Source: Varibaculum timonense_A (GTDB lineage Bacteria; Actinomycetota; Actinomycetes; Actinomycetales; Actinomycetaceae). From it: a stretch of 64,000 nucleotides of DNA. Shown in pieces: positions 57,943 through 64,000 of the stretch. The notes under the pieces are model-generated. The model did no database searches. It was not told the origin of the DNA and worked only from the letters and a program-made list of their open reading frames with translations. How positions within the stretch are numbered: position 1 is the stretch's first letter; each line of letters starts with the position of its first letter. The DNA lies in the NCBI RefSeq assembly GCF_027694345.1, contig NZ_JAQEVU010000001.1, positions 248,001-312,000 of the forward strand, in the 5' to 3' direction. The position numbers and the translations under genes are program-made.

Positions 57943-58632
57943 CTAGAGGGAGCGTAGTACGGTAACTACTTTTCCTAAGATAGTTGCGTTGTCCCCGTTA
58001 ATCGGTTCAAAAGCGGGATTGTGGGGCAGTAGCCAGATGTGTCCGTCCCGGCGCGCAAGGGTCTTCACTGTGGCTTCTCCATCAATCATGGCAGCTACGA
58101 TTTCCCCCCATTCGGCAACATTTTGGCGGCGTACCACCACACAGTCGCCATCACAGATGGCTGCCTCAATCATCGATTCGCCATGTACTTTTAACATAAA
58201 CAGCTCACCCTCACCGGTGAGACGAGTGGGGAGGGTAAATACGTCCTCGACGTGTTGCTCGGCATCGATTGGGACACCGGCAGCTATTTGACCTACCAGG
58301 GGGATAGCGTGATGGTTAAGCGGGACTATGTTGTCATGGTCGTTGGGGGAAGAGGTAGGTGGGTTTGAACTGACAGGCAGTGAAGTGAACTGGGGATTAA
58401 TTTCAAGAGCTCGACTGCGTCCATCGGCTCGAACTAAGAAACCTTGACTTACCAGACTGTCTAAGTGGTGTTTGACTGTAGAGGAAGATGATAGCCCTAC
58501 CTCGGCGGCTATTTCCCGAACTGATGGAGGGTATCCATGGACGCGGATTCCAGTGCAAACTGCCTCAAAAATGGCGCGCGGACGCGGACGTAAATCCGCA
58601 AGGTCAAGGTGCTGACTTTGTGGTTTTGCCAT
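57943..58632 (-). CDS. lexA: SOS repressor LexA
   Basis: LexA represses SOS genes and cuts itself on contact with RecA filaments. The 229-residue protein has an N-terminal winged helix (about 10-75, PPSVREIAAEVGLSSSSTVK) and a C-terminal peptidase domain: cleavage site in PLVGQIAAGVPI (Ala-Gly), catalytic Ser in VHGESMIEAAI and Lys in DGEATVKTLARR. The ATG at 58632 follows AGGAGG. A LexA-box variant lies at 58683 upstream, so it is self-regulated, and a second, perfect box controls the divergent gene. Confidence 0.96.
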   Translation of the reverse strand: MAKPQSQHLDLADLRPRPRAIFEAVCTGIRVHGYPPSVREIAAEVGLSSSSTVKHHLDSLVSQGFLVRADGRSRALEINPQFTSLPVSSNPPTSSPNDHDNIVPLNHHAIPLVGQIAAGVPIDAEQHVEDVFTLPTRLTGEGELFMLKVHGESMIEAAICDGDCVVVRRQNVAEWGEIVAAMIDGEATVKTLARRDGHIWLLPHNPAFEPINGDNATILGKVVTVLRSL

Positions 58633-58682
58633 AGTTTCCTCCTGATTGTTATCCCCATGATAAGAAATTGTGACCCAATATG

Positions 58683-58696
58683 CAAACATTTGTTCG
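58683..58696 (-). promoter_or_regulatory. LexA box of lexA (one mismatch)
   Basis: CAAAC-ATTT-GTTCG, which differs from the actinobacterial consensus CGAAC-N4-GTTCG at one base. It lies 51 nt upstream of the lexA start. Confidence 0.75.
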
Positions 58697-58761
58697 ATAA
58701 ATAAATGGTTTTGGCTTGATTTTACTCACCCTTAGCGCTATTCTATCAAACAGATGTTCGA

Positions 58762-58775
58762 CGAACGTTTGTTCG
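58762..58775 (+). promoter_or_regulatory. LexA box of the divergent SOS gene (perfect)
   Basis: CGAAC-GTTT-GTTCG, a perfect match to the actinobacterial SOS box, ending 14 nt before the ATG at 58790. Confidence 0.92.
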
Positions 58776-58789
58776 AGAAAGGGGTAGTT

Positions 58790-59521
58790 ATGTCTGCGCA
58801 ACTTTCATTTGATTTGGAAGAACTGACCCATCAGCGGGTAGTGGGTTTAGGGGACTACCAGATGGCAAAGCGTCAGATTGCTACCGTAAAACGTCCTCGT
58901 CTGCAATTGGTGGATGCCACCTATATTGAACGTGCACGGGCAAAGTCTCGTCATCCTGCGGGGTCGAAACTGCCCTGCCCGAAAGCCGTCGGTAGGGAGA
59001 ACCGTACGGATGGGGCAGGGGCAGCTTTCGACTCACTTCCAGCTTGGGTTCGCCGCGGTGATAGCGCTTCTTCTTTATGTTCGAGTTCTTCGGCGAAAGT
59101 TTCCTCAGCTAGCAACTTTAAGTCTCCGGTTGTGGTCGATAGCTCGGTCGATACGCCGCTATCCTCCACCGTGAAGAATCACCAAGACAACTTGAGGGGT
59201 GACGTGCCGGGCATTCTATCGGCAGCTGGGCAACTAACGGCGCGCCCTACAAAACTGTCCTCCAGGGAAAGGGGGACTAATAATCCAATAAAACGGATAG
59301 CCAAGACGGTTTCATCTGCGATTATTCCTGCTATCAGTCTCAAATTAGCCAAAATTTCGCTGGCTTTAATTTTGGTAGCTGGCGCGTTAATCGCGGGTGG
59401 CACGATTGGGACTTACTGGGACTTGGATAGTCCTCTAGACAGTGGTTTTAGTCAGCTATCGGGGGCAGATATACCCCAGGGGGAACACTCCCTGCAAGCT
59501 GACTTGCTGTTAGGGCAATAG
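58790..59521 (+). CDS. SOS-induced membrane protein, putative cell-division inhibitor
   Basis: A 243-residue protein encoded divergently from lexA with a perfect LexA box in its promoter. The N-terminal part (about 1-75, SAQLSFDLEELTHQRVVGLG) is polar, the middle (about 75-180) is rich in Ser and basic residues, and a single membrane helix lies near 200-220 (LALILVAGALIAGGTIG). A short tail of about 24 residues follows. In other actinobacteria the gene in this position (Rv2719c, DivS) is an SOS cell-division inhibitor with one membrane segment, often with a LysM domain; no LysM is seen here. Function by position and regulation is a reasonable inference. The start ATG at 58790 follows AAAGGGG. 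Confidence 0.75.
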   Translation: MSAQLSFDLEELTHQRVVGLGDYQMAKRQIATVKRPRLQLVDATYIERARAKSRHPAGSKLPCPKAVGRENRTDGAGAAFDSLPAWVRRGDSASSLCSSSSAKVSSASNFKSPVVVDSSVDTPLSSTVKNHQDNLRGDVPGILSAAGQLTARPTKLSSRERGTNNPIKRIAKTVSSAIIPAISLKLAKISLALILVAGALIAGGTIGTYWDLDSPLDSGFSQLSGADIPQGEHSLQADLLLGQ

Positions 59522-59697
59522 CCCAGCTGCCTTCAGTTTTATTAGAGTCAGCTTCCGCGTTCTACGTCTAACCCAAGTTTTGTCGTTTTTTGGATATTTC
59601 AATTTCTAGAAATGGTTTAGCGGGGTAGCGGTGGTGCAGCCATCTGAAATCTTGCGATAAGCTAGACCTCCAGAGTCTTAAAATATGGGGGAGAAGT

Positions 59698-60180
59698 TTG
59701 CACTGTCCGTTTTGTCATAACGATGATTCGCGAGTGATTGATTCGCGCATGGCTGAAGATGGTAACGCTATCCGTCGCCGCCGAGAATGTACGAAATGCT
59801 GCAAGCGTTTTACCACTTTAGAAACTTCCGCCCTCTCGGTCAGTAAACGTTCAGGCACACTCGAACCTTTTTCCCGCCAAAAAGTAATTAGCGGGGTAAA
59901 AAAAGCCTGTCAAGGTCGCCCAGTCAGTGACGATAATCTGGCTCATCTCGCGCAACAGGTAGAAGAAGATTTGCGCTCTACCGGAAAATCTCAAATCGAC
60001 AGTCACTCAATTGGGCGCGCCATTCTCGGACCGCTTAGAGAGTTAGACGTGGTGGCCTATCTGCGGTTCGCTTCGGTATATTCCAGCTTTGATGATTTAG
60101 AGGACTTTCAAGCCGCAATTGATGAAATCCGGGCTCGTCAGCAAGAAGCTAACTCACAGACAAAACTCGAAGCGCAATAG
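59698..60180 (+). CDS. nrdR: transcriptional repressor NrdR
   Basis: NrdR represses ribonucleotide reductase genes in response to nucleotides. It is 160 residues long. The N-terminal zinc ribbon reads MHCPFCHNDDSRVIDSR plus CTKCCKRFTTLE, with two CxxC pairs. The ATP-cone domain (about 48-138) contains SKRSGTLEPFSRQKVISG. The start codon is TTG, with GGGGAGAAG upstream. The last 32 bases overlap, tail to tail, the end of the serA gene on the other strand. Confidence 0.95.
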   Translation: MHCPFCHNDDSRVIDSRMAEDGNAIRRRRECTKCCKRFTTLETSALSVSKRSGTLEPFSRQKVISGVKKACQGRPVSDDNLAHLAQQVEEDLRSTGKSQIDSHSIGRAILGPLRELDVVAYLRFASVYSSFDDLEDFQAAIDEIRARQQEANSQTKLEAQ

Positions 60181-61357
60181 TTTCCGGCATTGAACGAATC
60201 TCGGCAACTGCCGAAACTGGCAGCTGGGAGGCGATATCAGTCAGGGCATAGCCCACCTGTCCCTCAGTTCCTAGAATCTGCCCATTAATGTTTACGTCTT
60301 GATTAGCAAAAACCTGATTTACCCGTCCTAATACGCCGGGGGTATTGGTGTGTAGGAACGCTAGACGGTACAGAGAATCCTTATGGGCATGAAGATTGAG
60401 ATTAGGTAGATTAACGCTCATCTCGGTAGTACCTAGTCGCCAATAGTCGGCAATTTTATGTGCCACGAACTGACCGATATCGAATTGGGCTTCCAAAGTC
60501 GAGCCTCCGATATGCGGAGTCAATATGGTGTTTGGCAAACCTAAAAGCGGAGAGTGGAACTTGTTACCGTTCTTTTCTGGTTCTTCTGGATAAACATCTA
60601 CCGCGGCTCCGGCAATCTTTCCGCTGCGGATATTATCTGCCAAGGCATCTACATCAACCACATGTCCACGTGACAAGTTGATGAAAATGACCCCCTCTTT
60701 CATTTGGTCAAACTGACGCCGACCGATTAAACCCGCATTGGAGCGACGTCCATCAACATGGATAGAAACAAAATCAGCAGTTTTTAACACCTGATCCATT
60801 GAAGCTTGAGCACGAGCATTTCCCATAGCTAGACGCTGGGCGCAGTCGTAAAAGACTACGTTCATACCCATCGCCTCTGCCAGGACAGACAGCTGGGTAC
60901 CGATATTTCCATAACCGATAATCCCCAGGGTCTTCCCGCGTACCTCGTGCGAGCCGGAGGCGCTCTTGTTCCAAATGCCGCGTTGCAAATCTTGGTTTCT
61001 GGTTTCAACCTGACGCGCCAAGTTAATGATATGACCGATAGCTAACTCAACCACCGAACGGGTATTTGAATAGGGGGCATTGAAGACGGCTACTCCATGT
61101 CGGGTGGCTGCCTTTAAATCAACCTGGTTAGTTCCAATACAAAAACAACCAAGAGCCTTCAGACGAGGACAGTTTTCAATTACTTTGGAACTGACCTGTG
61201 TTTTTGAACGAATCCCCACAATATCCGCGTCTTGGAGGCGCTCAATCAGTGCGTCCTCGTCAAGAGAACCCTTGATACGTTCTACGTCAATGTCGTAATT
61301 GGAAAAAACTTCATCCGCCATTTCATGCGGATCTTCAAGTAAAACTGTCTTCGTCAT
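60149..61357 (-). CDS. serA: D-3-phosphoglycerate dehydrogenase
   Basis: SerA oxidises 3-phosphoglycerate, the first step of serine synthesis. The 402-residue protein is the E. coli-like length: a catalytic and NAD-binding region (about 1-310, LGIIGYGNIGTQLSVLAEAM as Rossmann, FINLSRGHVVDVDALADNI and PHIGGSTLEAQ with the catalytic His) and a C-terminal ACT regulatory domain (about 330-400, HTNTPGVLGRVNQVF), through which serine should inhibit. It lacks the extra domain found in the mycobacterial form. Its 3' end overlaps nrdR by 32 bp in a convergent arrangement. Confidence 0.95.
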   Translation of the reverse strand: MTKTVLLEDPHEMADEVFSNYDIDVERIKGSLDEDALIERLQDADIVGIRSKTQVSSKVIENCPRLKALGCFCIGTNQVDLKAATRHGVAVFNAPYSNTRSVVELAIGHIINLARQVETRNQDLQRGIWNKSASGSHEVRGKTLGIIGYGNIGTQLSVLAEAMGMNVVFYDCAQRLAMGNARAQASMDQVLKTADFVSIHVDGRRSNAGLIGRRQFDQMKEGVIFINLSRGHVVDVDALADNIRSGKIAGAAVDVYPEEPEKNGNKFHSPLLGLPNTILTPHIGGSTLEAQFDIGQFVAHKIADYWRLGTTEMSVNLPNLNLHAHKDSLYRLAFLHTNTPGVLGRVNQVFANQDVNINGQILGTEGQVGYALTDIASQLPVSAVAEIRSMPETIALRVLSVS

Positions 61358-61429
61358 ACCCCCATCTTTTCAGCGCAGCAGGCAGTTAGCAAAAATGTCC
61401 GATTTTCGGTACTTAAATCAGCAATTAAT

Positions 61430-63712
61430 CTAGTTCCAGCCAGCCGGTAAAGGCTCGGTGTGTAAAGTAACCAGGTGGCGAGTAGGACGGGTCATAGCCA
61501 CAAACAAGTTACCTACGCTTTGTTTTCCGATATGGGCAGGCTCTAGCAAAATCACGCTGTCAAACTCTAGTCCCTTGGAAGTAACCGCATCTAGCAGGCA
61601 AACTCGCTCGCTAATCGGGTCAATGCCGACTCTAAACGGCAGTTGGGAACAGATATCGCGCAAGCCTGCAAAATCATTTTTCCCGCAAATCAAGGCGATT
61701 CGTCCTCGTCCTTTACCTAGTTGATTATCCAGATAAACGATTTCTTCCTTGATTACGTTTTCCAAAACAGGACTGTCAATAGCTGCTACTTGTCGAGTAA
61801 CAAGACAGCCCGGATCGTTACGTACTGCCTGTACCGGATAGGGCGAGGGGCGACCGGCAGCGGCACTAACGCTCTCGGCTAAATCCATAATCTCCTTTGG
61901 GGTGCGGTAACACACCGTTAAATAGGCTTCTTCCTCCAAGGCGCTAGCCGCCGGACCTAATAGCTCCTTCCAGCCGGTTTTACCTCCCCAAATACGTTGG
62001 GCTAAATCACCTACTACCGTAAAAGAACGCGATGGGCAGCGACGTAGCAAACAACGCCAATCCATAGGGGATAGTTCCTGGGCCTCATCTACTACCACGT
62101 GTCCGTAAGTCCAGCTGCGATCGCGGTAGGCGCGCTCCGATAGAGCTATTTGCTCAACGCTTTCGCCAGCTCTACTGGCTAACATAGTTGCCGAAACGAT
62201 TCCATCTCCCAGGCCTTGAGCTTCAATTGCTGCTTGTGCGCGGGAAAGCTCCTTTTCATGTACCTGCCGCGCTGCTTTTGTGGAACTGGAGGAGTTAGCG
62301 CTGGGAACTTCTCCCAGCAATTCTGCTAACTCATCTAATAGAGGTACATCGGCGGGGGTGAAATCCGCCGTTTTGGGGCGGTAGAGGATTTCTTGCTCTG
62401 CGAGCGTGAACTCCTTGGCGAAACGAGCAAGAAAAGCCGGGTAGGCATAGAGACGGCGTAGTAGGTTTTGCGCTGAATACGGCATCCAGCAAAGATTTAC
62501 TGCTCGGCGCACATTAATGCTGGCGCGTATTTCTTCACGGACCAAGGCGCGTTCACTAAGATCGTCCCGGACAGTTTCAATCTCTTCTAGACCGGCCGCG
62601 CTGGCGGCGGAGGCTAACTGTTCGCGTTCTCGGCGGTTTTCAACATCTAAATACTGGTCAGTGAGAGCATCTAGTACCTGGGTAACAAAGATTTCCCGCG
62701 CCTGGTTATGGGGTTTAGCACTCAGGCGTGCATGTTTTATCGCTTCCCGCACGGTTTGCGGCGCTAACAACAGTTTTGTAGCCCCCACAGATATAGTTCG
62801 GGAGCAATCGGGTACTCTCTGCAGGGAACGCACTGCCTGTTTAATTAGTTTTACCCAGCGTAAATCGCCTTTTAAAGCCGCGATTTTTGGGTGCTCTGTT
62901 GCCTGGGCGCGAACCCCGGGCAGCAAAGTAGAAATGGTAGTGGATACCACCCCGGTTTCTCCGAGGGCGGGCAGTACCTGCTCGATATAGCGCAAGAAAG
63001 CCGGGGAAGGACCAACTATCAAAACTCCTGATTTTGCCAGACGCTCAGACTGTTCATAGAGCAAGAAAGCGGCGCGATGTAGAGCCACCGCAGTTTTTCC
63101 AGTTCCCGGTCCGCCTTGAATCACCAAAATCTGGGAGGTTTTAGCGCGGATTATTCGGTCTTGTTCGCCTTGAATAGTGGCGACAATATCGCCCATCCGT
63201 CCGCTGCGTTCTGCTTGCAATGCCGCCAGCAGTGCGCCCTCGCCTTGAAGCTCTATCCCTTCCTTGCGGGCATGGGAGATATTGAATGCCTCGTCCTCTA
63301 AGGAAATAACTTTCCGGCGATGTAAACCGATATGTCTGCGGCTTGCCATGCCCAGCGGGTGACGCGCGGTAGCCTGGTAGAAAGGGGTAGCGGCCTTTGC
63401 CCGCCAATCCATTAAAACTTGTTGGTGGTTGCGGTCTTGTAAACCTACGCGGCCGATATAGAGTTTTTCTCCCTCTAAAGGAGTTATTTGTCCAAATACT
63501 AGACGTTCTTCCACTCCCTCTAAACGGGCAGCTTGATCTCCAAGATGAGCAGACATCACGTCTCGTTCGGAACGGTTCTGGGGCGAACCGGTGGCGCCAT
63601 GTGCCTCAATAGCGCGTTGTTGCTGGCGGTAACGAGTGCGGGTGTCATCTAAGACTTGGTAAATGCTATCGACTGCTGCCTGTTCGCGTGCCAGTTCTGC
63701 GGAATCGTTCAA
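61430..63712 (-). CDS. UvrD-type helicase, HelD/HelR-like RNA polymerase-associated ATPase
   Basis: A large superfamily 1 ATPase of about 760 residues. N-terminal coiled region (about 1-60, ELAREQAAVDSIYQ and RTRYRQQQRAIEAH), a HelD-type domain with IGRVGLQDRN and LMDWRAKAATPFYQATA, and helicase motifs IQGGPGTGKTAVALHRAAFL (Walker A), HVVVDEAQELSPMDW (Walker B), FTVVGDLAQRIWGG and FVAMTRPTRHL. HelD and HelR remove stalled RNA polymerase and HelR confers rifampicin tolerance in some actinobacteria. The likely start is the TTG at 63712, 10 nt after GGAGG; an upstream TTG at 63745 has no ribosome binding site. Confidence 0.85.
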   Translation of the reverse strand: MNDSAELAREQAAVDSIYQVLDDTRTRYRQQQRAIEAHGATGSPQNRSERDVMSAHLGDQAARLEGVEERLVFGQITPLEGEKLYIGRVGLQDRNHQQVLMDWRAKAATPFYQATARHPLGMASRRHIGLHRRKVISLEDEAFNISHARKEGIELQGEGALLAALQAERSGRMGDIVATIQGEQDRIIRAKTSQILVIQGGPGTGKTAVALHRAAFLLYEQSERLAKSGVLIVGPSPAFLRYIEQVLPALGETGVVSTTISTLLPGVRAQATEHPKIAALKGDLRWVKLIKQAVRSLQRVPDCSRTISVGATKLLLAPQTVREAIKHARLSAKPHNQAREIFVTQVLDALTDQYLDVENRREREQLASAASAAGLEEIETVRDDLSERALVREEIRASINVRRAVNLCWMPYSAQNLLRRLYAYPAFLARFAKEFTLAEQEILYRPKTADFTPADVPLLDELAELLGEVPSANSSSSTKAARQVHEKELSRAQAAIEAQGLGDGIVSATMLASRAGESVEQIALSERAYRDRSWTYGHVVVDEAQELSPMDWRCLLRRCPSRSFTVVGDLAQRIWGGKTGWKELLGPAASALEEEAYLTVCYRTPKEIMDLAESVSAAAGRPSPYPVQAVRNDPGCLVTRQVAAIDSPVLENVIKEEIVYLDNQLGKGRGRIALICGKNDFAGLRDICSQLPFRVGIDPISERVCLLDAVTSKGLEFDSVILLEPAHIGKQSVGNLFVAMTRPTRHLVTLHTEPLPAGWN

Positions 63713-63843
63713 GAGCGCCTTTCCTCCTGTAGAAAAAGTAGGCAACCATTCTAGCTGCTTTAGCTGAAAAGCCTAGAGATTGGGCGAGGGGGTATGCATG
63801 GTTTGCGTCAGCCAGGTAGGCTGGAATCAGAAAAGGAGGGTAG

Positions 63844-64000
63844 ATGACCAAGCATAGCCGTTTTGTAATTCCCGGTCCGGCCTATGAGGACACTCAGGCT
63901 GAAGTGCTACTTTACGCATTTTCTGGGGCAATAGATGCTGGCGATATCGGGGGAATGATTATTGAACAGCTATTGCATGCTCTCCCGCATGAAGAAGTTG
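63844..64000 (+). CDS. PAC2 family protein (N-terminal part, cut by window edge)
   Basis: Starts at the ATG at 63844 behind AAAAGGAGGG. The first 52 residues include VLLYAFSGAIDAGDIGGMII, resembling the PAC2 (proteasome assembly chaperone-like) family common in actinobacteria. The gene runs off the right end, so the rest cannot be checked. It diverges from the helicase gene. Confidence 0.7.
   Translation, partial: MTKHSRFVIPGPAYEDTQAEVLLYAFSGAIDAGDIGGMIIEQLLHALPHEEV

Overview
The window is a chromosomal segment of a moderate-GC actinomycete. Signs of this are a DUF3097 gene beside hemW, an actinobacterial LexA box (CGAAC-N4-GTTCG) between lexA and a divergent SOS gene, frequent GTG and TTG starts, many leaderless genes, and the run hrcA-dnaJ-rsmE-phoH-ybeY-CNNM-era followed by leuA, recO and uppS. 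An anaerobic or facultative member of the Actinomycetaceae (Varibaculum or Mobiluncus type) fits best. That placement is inference. Nearly all the DNA is ordinary chromosome; there is no phage, plasmid replication gene or intact transposase.

Layout. 1-5.5 kb: end of hemW, DUF3097, a GST-like thioltransferase, and an FMN-riboswitch-controlled ribD-ribE-ribBA-ribH operon. 5.6-12.4 kb: CIRCE-controlled hrcA-dnaJ, then rRNA and ribosome maturation genes (rsmE, phoH, ybeY, era). 12.5-15.5 kb: a LacI-family regulator with palindromic operators, then leuA behind a leucine-rich leader peptide and attenuator. 15.5-18 kb: an accessory patch with an MntA-HepT toxin-antitoxin pair and a DUF4143 ATPase, bordered by three clusters of a 23-nt repeat and a second copy of the 3' end of leuA. 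18-23.5 kb: recO, uppS, DUF1015, miaB, miaA. 23.5-24.9 kb: 1.4 kb without genes, a mosaic of short structured repeats, one family of which recurs at 39.3 kb.

24.9-39.1 kb is a complete [NiFe]-hydrogenase locus. It has hypDC, hypE, hypF and hypAB, a Tat-exported small subunit, a large subunit, a cytochrome b fused to a P-type-ATPase-like domain, a maturation protease, a second hypA, a degenerate large-subunit paralogue (probable HupK/HoxV-like scaffold), a second hypC and two small membrane proteins. Together these should build a membrane-bound H2-uptake enzyme that feeds electrons to the quinone pool. The standard (not 6-Cys) proximal cluster suggests an oxygen-sensitive enzyme.

39.4-53.5 kb: a methyltransferase, a DUF885 pseudo-peptidase and nutrient uptake (two oligopeptide-binding lipoproteins, an APC permease, oppBC-DF, a polar amino acid ABC system). 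53.5-64 kb: Xaa-Pro aminopeptidase, PHP phosphoesterase, a MurE-family ligase, initiator tRNA, lexA and its SOS partner, nrdR, serA, a HelD/HelR-like helicase and the start of a PAC2 protein.

Most interesting items: (1) short repeat elements whose outer stems differ in sequence between copies but stay self-complementary; (2) the repeat-bordered MntA-HepT/ATPase patch with a duplicated, synonymously diverged leuA end; (3) the cytochrome b/P-type ATPase N-domain fusion together with an orphan degenerate hydrogenase large subunit; (4) a recurrent leaderless promoter arrangement with the -10 box exactly 6 nt before the start codon.
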